A stretch of DNA of 64,000 nucleotides from Tetracentron sinense (GCA_015143295.1 CM026554.1:32067531-32131530), one strand, 5' to 3'; positions 33,361-45,699 are shown, numbered from the stretch's first letter. Made by a program: numbers and translations. Notes: generated by a model from the letters alone, not told the origin.

Positions 33361-35571
33361 CCATTTGGGAATTCCATGACAAAATACCAACTGAAGTACA
33401 TGACTCGATACAAACTCTCTAACATGGAGAGTTAATCAATTACATGATCGAGACTTACAATTTTGACAAAAAAAAATCAGCACAATCTTTTTCAACTGCA
33501 AATCACTTGATCTTTTTATGCCAACTTGATCTGAACACCTGCACAAGGTAAAACACAAAACTAAGTGAAGCATGAGAAATAAAGTGGGGAAAACACCAGG
33601 TGGAACATAATCAATATATATAAACTAACCAATGGAGTACTTCAACATTTCTCCCCCTTTTGACACGAATGCCAAAACATCGCATAACCAAACAATAAGC
33701 GAGGAAAAATTGTAATATCGCTCAATAAAATTTAAGAGTACATCCATTCAAGACATACTATCAAACAAGATATGACAATATCACCAAAGATAAATAGCAT
33801 CAAGATGTAGTATCCAGAAAACAATTACAAATGGAACTAGTCATTCATCACAAGTCAAACATAGCTGAACATCACAAAACAATTCATGGAAACCAGAATT
33901 CATACAATCCATAGCCATAAAATATAGAGTAGTATAACATGATAGGAAAGTAGGAAAAAACAAAAAAATGATCCATAGTCAGATACCACAAAATATAAGA
34001 TCCAAACAAAATAATACTTATGGTCCAAGCCAATATACATCCCACAATATCAAAAAATAGAAGATCCATACGAAATAATCTAAGGAGCAGCAGCTGCATC
34101 AACACCATCTCCACCATTGCTCGGAGTGGCATCAGCATCATCCTGAAATGCACACTCCTCTCAAAGACATATAATGTCTGCTCTCATGCCTGTCACAACA
34201 GTGGTGAGATACCGAAAGTGGCCTCTGGTCTCAGTTGTAAAGTTAGAGAACTTAGTCTCCATCATGCTATGAAAAGCAGCCTGAGATGCGCTAGACTCAT
34301 CAATGAAGACAGTCTGGCTCGCAACAAGCTGGGTCATCTGGGCGGCCAACATATCCATGGTAGTCGGTGGAGCAGGAGGAGGTTGAGCAGGTCTCTCCTC
34401 GGGTTTGGGTACAGAATGATCAGCAATATGATAAACTACTGGTGTAGGCCTTCGTTGTGAGAGGACCTTTAGACATACTAACCAAGTTGTTGGTTGAGTG
34501 GTGGATGCAATGAGAGATAAGTATACTTCGGATCAAGATGCCAAATGGCAAGCTGATAGTACCAGTACTGAGGTGAGACACATGAATCATCAACTCAATA
34601 ATATGAGAAGCAAGATCAATAGGTTCATCAGTGAGCAGGGCATGAAGAAAGCAAGCTCGATCAGAACTGAGGTCAGTGGTATGACCTCTATGATGGAGGT
34701 TAGAACATTAAGAGATGTAGAATCCTAGCATTAGGGGTTAACCTACTCTATAACAAATGAGTACTAGGCAATGAAGTCTAAGAGCCACAGATCATGGTAG
34801 CGATCTCATCCATATGATGACTATGGGGATCAGTCTGATAATAATATGGAAAATAAACATCGGGAACCTGATAATAATATGGAAAATAAACATCGGGAAC
34901 CTGAGGAATGGATAAAATTCTAGCAATGAAGCCTGGAGTGACCTCAATAAGGATGCCTCAGACCTCAGTAGTGAAGGTCATGTGAACTAGGTCATCATTT
35001 CTGATGTTCGAATAGAATTCCTAAATCAGGATCAAAGGGCATTGCCCTGATAGAGCAAGAACTCCCTGCCACCCTCTTGACTAGATAATGTGAGGAAGAT
35101 CGGTGTGGGTAAAGTCGCGAAGGCAAACTGAACGCTCAAGGATCACAGCACGGTGCTCAAAATAGTGCTCGAACCTATAGGCTACAGTCGGGGATCTAAA
35201 CCTACGACCTTCAGAAGAGGGTATGCTTGGCTCACTTTAGCCCTTTTTGTATTTTTCTTGGGAGCGGCCTTTGATGGGGCTTCAGGCTTAGGGGCTGGCT
35301 TTCCTTTTCCAGTAGGAGCAATGGATCTAGCCCTAGTAGCCTGAGGAGCTGAAGGTTCCTCGATCACAATCCCCGAACCTCGAGTGAGAGGAGGTCCATA
35401 ATAAAAGTCACTCTTATTCTCTGAGTCAAATTTGGAGGAATGGAATGAGGAGAGTGATTGGGAAGGTGATTTGTCGGCATTCTTTCTCCGTGAGGAGCTT
35501 GCCATGAGGAGAACCAAAAACTCATATGGGGATGAGGGTAAACATGATGAGAAATGAGAAATTTCAATCAA
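33361..35571 (-). pseudogene. Retrotransposon-associated ORF relic (env/gag-like accessory gene)
   Basis: A minus-strand stretch from 35,571 down to about 34,000 starts MASSSRRKNADKSPSQ, followed by a Ser/Lys/Pro-rich head. Further down come patches resembling the so-called putative plant transposon protein domain carried by large LTR elements. A TTCTCCCCCTTTTGACA tract near 33,650 resembles a SIRE-type purine tract read in reverse. A 33-bp tandem duplication lies at 34,840-34,905. It is broken in many places; which element owned it is unclear. Confidence 0.4.
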
Positions 35572-35806
35572 AGAATGAAACTTTCAAGATTAGATCAGTG
35601 GATTACCTCAAAATGCAATTCCCCTTAATTCAAGATCATTTGAAACCATTATTTATTTGCACAACACAATTAAGTCCAATTTCAAATTAGTCAAAAACAA
35701 AAACCCCCCTGAAAACAAGCATGCATTTAGCCCCATTACAATCACATATGTATGCATCAATTTCAAAGGAGCCAAAAGAGTGTTTACCAAAGAATTCATA
35801 TCATTA
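35572..35806. other. Short unassigned stretch between LTR relics
   Basis: AT-rich, non-coding, between the accessory-ORF relic and the Tat-like LTR. Nothing recognised. Confidence 0.5.
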
Positions 35807-38401
35807 TGTAAGCACCAAATTTTTACACCCCCCTTAGTCATGGTTAAATATTTTAACCATGGTTAATCACTCTCTGACCCTAAGTAAAACCCTAGTCAAA
35901 CCTTGGTCAAACCCTACCCTAACCTTAGGTAAACCCTAGGTAAAACCCTGGTCAAACCCTAGCCCAACCCTAGGCAATCCCTAGGAAAAATCCTAATAAT
36001 AACCCTAGGTGAATCCTAAACCCTAGGTAGACCCCAGTCAAACCCTAGTCAAGCACTAGGTAAACCTTGGTCAAACCCTAGCCTAATCCTAGGTAAACCC
36101 TAGTCCAACTCTGGTCAAACCCTAGTTCAACCCTAACCTAACCCTAGGTAAACCCTAGTCTAACCTCAGGGCCCAAAAACCCTAAATCCCAAGCTAGAAC
36201 CCTTTGTGGGCCCAAACATGGGCCTGCAGGCCTTCAAGAGCCGTTGCAGTGGGGCCCACCTGTGAAAGGGTTGGGTCTTTTTTGGCAAAAGCTTGAGAGT
36301 GGCGGTAGAGTGGTCTTTGCTTAAACCAGGAACGATGGTAAATCATCTACCGCCATTGTTGATTTTCAGCAAACTATGCAGCTGGCCCCTTCTGCAGCAC
36401 TCCATCTCCGCCCTCATAGTGTCTAACACCATTCCCTTAATTTCTTAAGTACCCCCCTCCTTCATGGTTTAAACTCCACTCCAAAATCTCCGTAGAAAAT
36501 CCCTGTTGGGATTCGGCTAGACTAACTCCTGCCCTCTGAGCCTTAACCCTTCACCTGAGACCATCTTGAGCGCCCCAGGGAGCTATCCCAGGCCAGTTCC
36601 TGCACCACCTCCACCAACTTGAAGGAGCCAACTGAGAAGGGTAGGTCCTCTCCTACCCCTATACCTTCTGTCAAAGTATTGTAAGACCCCTGGTCCTACT
36701 CCAGGGCTAATTTATCCTCAGTCTTGATTCTTTCTACCCAAGGGCAGAGGTCCCCCTACCTCTTCATGGGTATGAGGGACCCTCTCGAGGGATAAAATCT
36801 TGGCTCAAGGCCCCCTGACATGCATGACACCTCCCCTTACTCTCTGAGGGACCCTTAAGCCATGAGAGATCCCCTGGGATAGCCCTGGTCCTGTTCAGGA
36901 AGGAGCAAACTCAAGTTTTTGAAAAAACCCATAATGGCGGTAAACTCAGTATCGCCACTCTGGACCTCCCCTATCACAGTAGTTTTTCCACTCTTTTGAG
37001 TGGGCCCTGATCCATTCCAGGGCCCAAGTTTGGTCCACAGACTCTCCCTTATCCTACCCTGGTCCTTCTAGGGTCACCAGTGCTACTTAACCGTGGTTAA
37101 ATCACCAAAAACCAGGAACTGTTCATAATTGCGGTAGATACTCTATCGCTATTTCAACATTCCAAACACAGTATGTTCAGCCCACTGTGGGGCCCACTCT
37201 GTACCACCCCCTGGGCCCACCAAAGGCCCAGGACCTTTCTTGGACTTTCCTCTATCAGCTCCATCAGTCCATGACCCTAGGGGTGTTACCCTCGATCTTC
37301 CCCCCGACCTGTAAACCTCCCTGGAAATGCTTCAGTAATGGAGGTAATACTATTACCGCCATTATTAAATTTATGGATTTTGGGCTTTACACAGGGCCCA
37401 GACCAAGTAGGAGGCTACTCTAGGCCCTGCCATGCTATCTGGGCCCACCCTGACTTGCCTAGACCATTTAACTAGGGTTAATTCAACTTCGGTTAAATTT
37501 CAACCATGGTTAAGCACCCCTTAACCCTTGAAAAATCTGAACAAATGCTAAAAATATTTTGGAAATTACATGAGACCAAAAAAGTTTTGCTTTTAGCCCC
37601 TTACCATATAACCATGGTTAACCTCCCTTTTAACCCTGGTTAACTATCCTAACCTCGGTTAAACCCTCTTTTGGCCTACCGGGCCTAAACTTTTAGCCTA
37701 CCGAGCTCAGCCTTGGCCTACCAGGCCTAACCTCAGCTTGTCGAGCCTAATTTTGTTACCCTCAATTGTGGTTACCAATCCTAACCATGATTAGTTTGAC
37801 CTTTAACTCCGGTTAGCAACTCTAACCTTGATGAAATCTACCCTTGGCCTACCAGGCATATTTTAAGTCTACCGAACTTATCCCTTGGCCTACCGGGCCT
37901 AACCTTAATCTACCGGAGTAACCCTTGGCCTAATGGGCCCAAACCATGCACTTGACCAACCCGGTCAACTAAACCCTAACTTCTGAGTTAGACCATTAGC
38001 CACCCTTGGTGCACACACACACACCCCTTAGCATCGGCACGGGCCTATGTGTCAAAACTATGCTCGGTCTGATCTCACCCCTGTGAGTACGTAGACAACC
38101 CAACCCGGGTTCGACCATAGTTAGCTTTCTCCTTCTTGGGTTTGTATTACTTTAAACACTTAGGCATTTGAATAAATTTGATTTAAATTGGCTTACACCT
38201 AGGGAGTAGAGAACCATTGTAAAATGGAAGTCCCGGGGTGCCTAACACATTCCCCGGACTTAACTGTACCTCTTACTTAGACCTCTCAAGCAGACTAAGA
38301 CCTTATCCACAACCCGGGGACTTATCCCTTCTGAATTAATAGGTGGCGACTCTCAACATAACCCTCTTATGACACACCCAGAGTAAAATCCCGTGCTCAC
38401 A
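35807..38401 (+). mobile_element. Tat/Ogre-like LTR, apparently solo
   Basis: About 2.6 kb, from TGTAAGCACCAAATTTTTAC to CCCGTGCTCACA. It carries GAGTACGTAGACAACCC and AGGTGGCGACTC words typical of Tat/Ogre LTR ends. The first part (35,880-36,180) is a degenerate AACCCTAGGTAA/AACCCTAGTCAA array. Later parts hold AACCATGGTTAA palindromes and CTACCGGGCCTAA repeats (37,470-37,930). Several GGCGGTA hairpins are spaced through it. Its flanks do not show a clean 5-bp duplication. It is an old relic. Confidence 0.5.
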
Positions 38402-38745
38402 CTGTAAGTTTTGACTAAATGAGGATATGCCCACCTATACTAGTCACATGAGAGAGAGAGAGAGAGAGAGAGAGAGTGAGTCCCTTCCTATTATGTATTG
38501 GTTATAATTCTAATCTAAATAGAATTTATTAATAGAAGGTCTATGGTGGGCTCCATTATTTTATACCTTAATACCATATATACTAATATCATATATAAAA
38601 GAGGGATTTGCTATACCGTATAGAAATTGCCATTATTTCTTCTAATTTTTTGCTACATCACATGGATGACACAATTATCGATAAATTGAAATTCGGGTCT
38701 TTACATCATCTCCCCTTAAAAGAATTTCGTCCTTGAAATTACATA
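38402..38745 (-). mobile_element. Chromovirus-like LTR start and purine tract
   Basis: On the minus strand, CAAGGACGAAATTCTTTTAA and GGGGAGATGA are followed by TGTAAAGACCCGAATTTC. This is the usual layout of the Pol end, polypurine tract and LTR start of Tekay/Del-type chromoviruses. It includes a (GA)n tract at 38,451-38,476. The LTR is cut off at 38,401 by the Tat-like LTR. Confidence 0.5.
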
Positions 38746-38976
38746 CTTTAAACAAACAAATGTGATGCTTTTCTCGAAATATTCTAACTAGATGTGTCAA
38801 TCAAGTGTTCAAGTCCCATACTTATATAGTACACACATTTATCGCACACAATCATGTTAAATGTAATATAATAACTATAAATAGTCAAAAACTTACTCAT
38901 TCTACCAAGACCTCTCATTTAAGATCATCCTAGGGTAAGATGTACCTTGAATCACATCATCAGATATTTGAACATT

Positions 38977-40090
38977 TTATTTCGAGATGGCAAAGACTTT
39001 GCCTTGTGTGGAAGGACGAGGCGGTTGTGAAGGCAGTTGAGATGGCCTTTGCTGAGCATATCGGGAACACTCTTTGATCTGATGTCTACGATCTCCACAA
39101 TGGAAGCATCCTCCAGTGATTATCCAATATTCACCTGGCTGATGTCTCCTATTACAATGACCACATATCTCGAATCTAGGTGTCGAGGATACAAGCTGCA
39201 CAAATTTTGGTCCCATATTATTAAGGTGGGGGACTTGAAGTGCAAGTCCTATGCTTCTTCCCTTGTGTAGTCATTCTACTAGTCTGGCCTCTAAATATTT
39301 CTCTTTTTCTCAGGTTTGTACCCCTCTTCTTTAAGAACTCATTAGAATTTTTCTCGGCTATCTTAGCCTTGTTCACAATTTTTCCAAAGGTTTCCAGTTG
39401 TAGGATGAAAACCTTATCTCTAATGAAGGCCCTTAAACCTCTTTTGAACTTCCTGACTCTTATATTTTCAGATGAAATAAGTTGCGGTGCAAATCTCGAG
39501 AGATCAGTAAACTTGGCTTTGTATTCTATCTCAGTCATCTCCCCTTGTTCTAAGGTAAGGAACTCAATTTCCTTTTGTTCTCTAATGAACGCCGGGAGTA
39601 TTGTTTGTAGAACACGTCCAAGAACTCTACCCAAGTCCATGGTTGTCCTGCTCTGGTCAAATCTCTCTGCCTAATTATAGATCTCCACTAGTGGTCGGCT
39701 TCACCTTCTATAATGAAGGAAGCTCAATCAATCCTCTGATCGTCGGTACAATGAAGTACCCTGAAGGTCTTCTCCAACTGCATGATCCATGCTTCAGCAA
39801 CCATTGGATCAGTAGTCCCATAAGAAGTTGGAGGCTTAAGTCTTCTGAAAGCCTCAATGTCTGTGGCGTGATGTGTAGGAGGAGGAGGTGCAGGCACAAC
39901 TACCTATTCAGGTGCAGCTGCAACAGGCTGTCTAGCTGCCAGAAATGTCATTGTTTGAGCAATGGATCCTAAAATCTGTGTCAAGTTGGGTTGTTGATCA
40001 TTGCCCTCTGGAGCTCTTTCTCCACAACCTCTTTCTATGTTTCCACGACCACAGTTTCCTCGCCTTATTTCAATAGTCAAAATCATAAAC
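38977..40090 (-). pseudogene. Chromovirus-like gag relic
   Basis: The minus strand shows a Gag domain (EQGEMTEIEYKAKFTDLSRF, then RGLRAFIRDKVFILQL) and a zinc knuckle CFHCGDRRHQIKEC near 39,090-39,135. The N-terminal part is near 39,904-40,086. It lies almost next to the purine tract at 38,706-38,745, so almost all of pol is absent: an internally deleted, broken element. It is probably of Tekay/Del type. Confidence 0.65.
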
Positions 40091-40421
40091 TCAAAGAGAC
40101 ATTAGTAATACAAAATAACATTACATTATTGTGTTATCATCAAAATCATTATGGAGACCTAAGATGAAAACCTATAGGCTAACATTGTGTATACACACAC
40201 GCTGAATCTGACTTTTTTTTTGTGCTGAGCATCCATCTGTATTCTTGATGAAACTTACTGACTAAATTCTAACTTTTAAATATTTTTTACATTCTTGAAA
40301 TAATTTGACAAACGGAGTTTTCTCTTAGTAATGAGAAACAGTGTGTAGCATGTGCCAAACCCTTCAAGCTTCATCATTTCGCACTAATTGTCAAGGATTG
40401 ATAATATGTTGGCTGGGGTTG
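40091..40421 (+). other. Return to Athila-like 3' region and purine tract
   Basis: The second half (about 40,260-40,421) reads like the Athila 3' untranslated end, with ACTAATTGTCAAGGATTGA and a GGCTGGGG tract directly before the 3' LTR. The first half is unassigned and probably includes the end of the inserted minus-strand element. Confidence 0.45.
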
Positions 40422-41875
40422 TGATATTCACTTAAAAGTGCTTATTTTCACTATTATTCTTTAAAATATTGTCGAACTCTCCTACGTAAAACTTTCATTT
40501 TTATAAACTTTTCTACGTAAAAGTTTCCTCTATTGCATATAACACGATTTTCTAGTCAAAATGGTATATTAGCATGCATTAAACACATTCTTGAAAGTCT
40601 AGATACAAACCCTTTTTGATGAACTCTCATTATGCATTTTTAGTGTTTCAAGAGCCCTGATTGGACAATTCTCAAAGACAGGGAGGCTGCAATCAACCAC
40701 CCAAATCTATTATTAAAGATTAAAGAACCAACAGGCTATGCCAGTAGGTTACAGGCCAACTAGGAGATGAACCAGAAGATCACTGCTAGAGTTAGAATAA
40801 AGACCAAGAGAGCAGAAGAGTCATTCTTCAAAAAGAAGAACCAAGGTAACAAAAGCTGCAATACAAGACACAAGGTGTCAGTTTACTCAAGTAGTGAGTT
40901 CATGGGAAATCATATCAGAGACTAGAGTTCAATACTTCTACGTCCCTTTTATTTTTCCTTCCTATCCTTTTAAAACCCTAGCTACCACCACATCTACCCC
41001 AAACCGTAATATTCATCCATCTCTCTCTTAATCCTAGCCGTCCAATCCTAATCTTCCAAATCCTAACTGCCCATCTCTTTCCCCAAAACCCTAACTTACA
41101 AAAAACCTAGCTGCCACGTTATCTAACTTCTCACAAAACCCTAATCCTTATGAAATAGTCATACGTCTCTTCTCACAAAACCCTAGTAGCCACCCCTATC
41201 TTTCTCTCTCACTCTCATTAACTCAAAACCTTAGCCACCTCTCTCTCCCTATATATATCTCACGGTTTCACCATCCCTCTACTACTTTCAATCCCACTTA
41301 CGTGGCCACAACACACCCACTTCTTCTCTCATCCATCTATCTCCCCTCTTCTCTAACACCATTCTATCTCTCACCCCATATTCTTTTCTCACCTCTCTCT
41401 CTCTCCCTCTCTCTCTCTCTCTCTAACCCACTAACTCACACCACCCTTTCGCACCCTTTCGCCATCTCTTTTCCCATGGCGGGAATACAACTTTTGGATG
41501 TTACTTTCAGTTGTTTGTTTTTTAAATGTTTTTGTGAGTACCTTTAGTTAAAGCTTTCTAAGTCATTTTTAATTTAATAAATGAATTTTCATGTTGGTTA
41601 GTTGATGCTTTGATTTCATGTTGTTTATTTTTAGATCTTGATAACTTCTCAAACAAAATTGTTTCTAAAAACTGACTCCATCCTTCTCATCTCTCCATCT
41701 TTTTAATTTTTCTTTCTTTTATTTTCTTTATCGTACTAACCCTACAATTCTCGAGCGAGGATTCGACATCCGACACATCTCTATCTTGTGATTTTTGCAA
41801 GATTTAAGGAACCAAATACACTATTAAAGTTTTGATAGTAGGGTAATTCTAAACGACGGGAAAATCCTATTATTA
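40422..41875 (+). repeat. Athila-like 3' LTR
   Basis: About 1.45 kb, starting TGATATTCAC. It is colinear with the 5' LTR but about 150 bp longer because of extra pyrimidine-rich and CCCTAG-rich sequence near 41,170-41,240. It has a (CT)n tract near 41,396-41,425. Confidence 0.8.
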
Positions 41876-41965
41876 GTATCCTATTACAGTGAGAAGCTGA
41901 AAAAGGAAAAGTCAAGGTACTCTTCTTATAACCTTAAATTCTGTGCAGTCATACAAAGTATCAAA
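41876..41965 (+). mobile_element. Outer Ty3/gypsy relic, RNase H continuation
   Basis: RNase H similarity of the outer element resumes here directly after the Athila-like 3' LTR (landmarks YYSEKL and RYSSYN). This fits the 5-bp duplication at the insertion. It continues the part ending at 23,741. It is an old, broken fossil. Confidence 0.6.
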
Positions 41966-42455
41966 CCTCTCAAGATCGTCTCCCTACGATCATTCGCTTT
42001 CGAATGGTCTTGGACCGCGATTTCCTAACTCTCCTTCCTCTCCAATTAGATCTCATTGCAAAAACCTTAGTTTTCCCCCTCTTAGATCTCAAAAACTCTT
42101 AGAATGACTCTCCTAATCCTAAGTTCACGAAATAAGAAGTATTTATAGGGTTGGGAACCCTAGGGAGTTAAAAAATCGAAAAATCACATTTTCTGAGAAA
42201 ATCACCGTCTAGGAGATCGATCGGCCCTTAAGCCAATTTTTTTTTTTTAAAAAGTTTTTTGCTACTTTTTTAATGGCTTCATTTTCATGAAATTAAATCA
42301 TAAAAATATGCTAGAATGAGCAAGATAATTGAGTTTCAACTTTTAGACATTTCACAATAATTTTCATAAAATAAATGCATTAAATTAAACACATTTTTCT
42401 AGAAAATTTAAATAAAAAAGCACGAATGCCGAGAAAACAATTTCAGGTCTCTACA
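41966..42455 (-). mobile_element. LTR-like insert between RNase H and integrase
   Basis: On the minus strand it begins TGTAGAGACCTGAAATTG, close to the chromovirus LTR start at 38,706. It has a CCCTATAAATACTTC TATA-like promoter word (about 42,137-42,151). The far end is not clear. A stretch of the outer element between RNase H and integrase appears to be lost here. Confidence 0.4.
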
Positions 42456-43300
42456 GGTACTCAAAGTGGATTTTATTCAATCCTTGTGGTAGCTGATATA
42501 TTAAAAAAAATATTGCATTTTATTCATTGTAAGAACACACACAATGCCTCTCGGCCATTCCACTTATTGTTCAATGAAGTTGTGCGTCTACATGGAGTAC
42601 CTAAATCTATTAATTTGTCAAGAACACCCAGTTCATGAGCCACTTTTGGAGGAAGCTTTGAAAAAAATTGGGAACTAATTTATAGTATAGCATCACTGCT
42701 CCTCCCCATACTGATGGTCAAACTAAGGTAGTGAATCGAAGTTTAGCCAATTTTGTACAAACAATGTCGTGCCAGTGATAAACCAAACCAGTGGAATAAC
42801 GTGATAGATGCAGAATTTGCTTTCAATAGTTTCATCAATATTTCAATAGGAAGAACACCATTTCAAATCCTATATGAACTAAATATAATACAATCCCTTG
42901 ATTTGGCTCAATTACCAGATCACAAGAGAGTAAGTTGTGATGAAGAGTCTATTGCTACCCATTTAAAAGAAACTCAAGAAGATGTCCAGAGAAAAATTCA
43001 GCAAACCTATGAGAAGTACAAAGAAATAGATGATTCTCATTGCTGCCATGTTGAATTTCATGATGGTAAATGTTACGGTCTACCTAAAGAAAGCAAAATT
43101 CCCAATTGATCAAATTAATGAACTTAAATACAAGAAGACTGGGCCTTACAAGGTGTAGAAACACATTGGCAATAATACATACAAACTTGAGCTCCGAAGT
43201 AATCTTGATACCTCTCCAAATTTAACTTCTCAAACCTATTTCCTTACCAATGGGATTAGTAGATCTTGAAAAATCCCCTTATAAAAATCATGTCTCCTTT
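42456..43300 (+). mobile_element. Outer Ty3/gypsy relic, integrase part
   Basis: Conceptual similarity to the integrase core (EVVRLHGVPKSI, then DKPNQWNNVIDAEFAFNS and GRTPFQILY) and to the C-terminal region (KYKKTGPYKV) of CRM/Galadriel-type chromoviruses. It is on the plus strand, downstream of the RNase H part as expected. It is broken in several places. Confidence 0.7.
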
Positions 43301-43865
43301 AGATTCTTGATTGGCGAACCACCAATTACCATAAATCAGTCTTACACTTGTTACCTTGTCCAATGAAGGGGTAAGCTACCAACTGAAGCTTCTTGTGTAT
43401 CAAAAAATGAGGAAGAATATTGATGCACAAGCAATAAAGAGGTTTTAAGAAGATGATAGGTTCAAGCACAAACTCTTTGAAATTGGAGGCACTTGATGAA
43501 GGAGCATCCCATTCATATTATTTAGGCCTACTTCATGTCTACAAAATTGTGACCCACGACTCTCAGTGTTGGCCCATAAGTCCAAATCCATTGAACCAAT
43601 TAATAAAGCGTTGGTTGAAGGTTCAAAGATCTCGAAAGTTTCTTATGAAATTACCTCAAAACTTGAATAAATTGAAAGTTATTTTGGTCTAACATTCAAA
43701 GTATGTTAAAAGTTCCTAAGGAAGTTACCTTGAAATTTGAAGAGTCACCTAGTTACTGGTTAAATAACTAATAAGTAGGTACACTATTTGAAAAATATTA
43801 ATTGTCAAATTGCCTATACAACCATGGGGCTTTCCATGGGGCTATCCATGGAAAGATCATACTTC
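43301..43865. other. Spacer, possibly the tail of the outer element
   Basis: No domain is recognised. It could be the untranslated end of the outer Ty3/gypsy relic. A short CCATGGGGCT repeat lies at 43,822-43,850. Confidence 0.4.
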
Positions 43866-43872
43866 AATAGCA

Positions 43873-44049
43873 TAAAGTTCCATGGCCCTCAAACGGTTGG
43901 TACCCGTTTTGAGGTTCCTGTGGGTTGATTGTTCATGGGCTTAGTGGTTTGCATGTGGCTTTGTGTGTATGTGTGTGTGAGTGGTGTGTGTTTCCCTTTT
44001 ATTATTACCTGTAGCTTTGCCTTGTGGTATTGTTACCTAAGACCAAAAA
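43873..44049 (+). mobile_element. Possible truncated L1 3' fragment
   Basis: About 177 bp with a GT-rich trailer, ending ACCTAAGACC and an A-run. AATAGCA occurs at 43,866-43,872 and 44,050-44,056 as a 7-bp flanking repeat that overlaps the tail. There is no coding region. The call rests on tail layout and flanks. Confidence 0.4.
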
Positions 44050-44390
44050 AATAGCAAATTTCAGATTGCTTAGTACAACATTAGCATACTGTAAGTATTT
44101 CTCTTCTTTTCACTTCCTTGGATATTAGTTGATTGTTGCAGTCCTTTTATTATCTTACATCAGTGAGCCACATGTAAAAAAAAAATGGTACACTCACGTT
44201 GAATGATTCATTCCTTTTTCAATCAAAAAGTTAAAACTTCCAAGTATCTCGACTAAAATCATTAGGAATATCGTACGGTATGCGCAATCTATCAAGCACA
44301 TCATATAAAATTCATATAATATTGATTTGACATGCTTGCATAGCTCCTAGTACTGGACATAACTCCTTACCAAATCGAAATAGTATGCAG

Positions 44391-44566
44391 AGGAGTGCTA
44401 GCCCCAGCGGTATTTACTCCAATTTTTCCATAGACGTGAGATGGGCCTAACATGTGGAGATGTTTCATTATTTTAACAGTTTTAAAAGTAAAAATGAGTG
44501 TGTTGGCCATTTGTAAGGCCCAAGTTGAGTCTTTGGAAGATTTGCGACTGGGGCTAGCAAAATCCT
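44391..44566. mobile_element. 176-bp MITE with GCTAGCCCCAG terminal repeats
   Basis: The left end AGGAGTGCTAGCCCCAG is matched by the inverted right end, AGGATTTTGCTAGCCCCAG on the minus strand, a terminal repeat of about 17-19 bp with a 2-bp gap. The flanks AGTATGCAG (44,382-44,390) and ACTATGCAA (44,567-44,575) agree at 7 of 9 bases. An 8-9-bp duplication fits hAT or Mutator-like transposases. It has no coding region. Confidence 0.75.
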
Positions 44567-45699
44567 ACTATGCAAGTCAGGTCCTAACATTGTAAAGCCG
44601 CGCGTAGAGGTCAAATGTCAGTTAGGGTTGACTTTTATCAAGTCTAAGATGTATCCCATCTGGTATGTGTCTCCATGACAAGCATTGGGATGATGATAAG
44701 GTTTTGATCATGTGAAGAAAGACATCATTGCATGAATTTATACCTTGATGTGTGTGCTAGATCGGACCGTGTATGAGGTTGAATTCAAAGAATATGTCAA
44801 CTACATGATGTGATGGATGATTACACTATGACATTGTCTCAAGGCACTCACAAATTTTTGAATTTTTTTCTTCTTTGTTTTTGAATTTTTGAGTTACTAT
44901 ACTTACAAAACGTGTGTGAATTAGTGGTGTGAGTAAACAGGGACTCCAACTCACTTAACTGGGTTATGGGAATTTAGAGCACACTATGTCAAATTAAATG
45001 AGTTAGTAGATAAACAAATGTATCAATTCTTTCAATCTAGGATTACATCCTCACATATTTGTCTTGTTGACCTAGTGTCCAAGCAATAGACGGGGTAACC
45101 ATCTTATCTACCAAATTGCAAACAAAGCTCGTTCCTAACAAAAATATATACTAGGACAGATTTATCTTTATACCCAAACAAATGCTTAGGGAGCAGGCTT
45201 AAACCACTTGTGAAATAGGGATAACGTTATCCTTATTGGGCTGCTCTTGGTTTTGGGTCCACATGCTCACCTATTGAATATATGCATATGCTTGTGTACG
45301 CAATATTTGTTTCTAAAGCTAAGGGGTAGTCACATAGGGGGTTAACAAAATGCATCAATGGTCGAATGGTGCGAGTGGAAGAGTCCAAATTCGTTTTCGA
45401 TGATGGTCATCTAACAGTTGTGTTGGGCCTCCACAAATTGTTAGGTCTGGCTCATTAGCGAGGATAGTCATTTCATGGCCGTTGAACGTAATATATCCTA
45501 ATTCTAGAATGATGCAAGTGAATTCATACACAAGTATCCAGCAATACTTAGGATGTGACCTCCGGTTTTTAAATTTTCACACAAAGGTTTGTTACTAAAT
45601 ATGGGTAAAGCATGAATTTAGAAACTAAATCTAGCATAAAATAAAATAAATGAAGCACAAATAACATGTGAATGAAAAGACATAAGAATGTTTTCTAAT
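44567..45699. other. Intergenic stretch, nothing recognised
   Basis: Mixed AT-rich DNA with no open frame, no element ends and no tandem array that I can support. Confidence 0.5.

Larger units (their letters stand above)
23742..41875 (+). mobile_element. Athila-like Ty3/gypsy element with both LTRs, heavily invaded
   Basis: Two related, directly repeated LTRs (23,742-25,038 and 40,422-41,875) bound about 18.1 kb. The flanks GTATT (23,737-23,741) and GTATC (41,876-41,880) make a near-perfect 5-bp target duplication. A tRNA-Asp-like primer site follows the 5' LTR, and a GGCTGGGG purine tract precedes the 3' LTR. Gag, protease, RT and RNase H remains run from 26.7 to 30.9 kb. About 9.3 kb of other LTR elements then follow. 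The LTRs differ at roughly one base in eleven over the stretch I compared, so the insertion is old (likely several million years). It is broken many times over and is no longer coding. Confidence 0.8.

Noticed and set aside
35880-36180. Interstitial telomere
   Set aside because: Units are AACCCTAGGTAA-like with variable length and extra bases, not TTTAGGG repeats, and they sit inside an LTR.
31008-38476. (CT)n and (GA)n tracts as possible regulatory GAGA sites
   Set aside because: They lie inside dead LTR relics; simple slippage is sufficient.
41916-42463. AGGTACTC on both sides of the LTR-like insert as its target duplication
   Set aside because: Both copies lie within coding similarity of the outer element (RNase H and integrase) and the left copy is not at the insert border, so the match is probably chance or a deletion microhomology.
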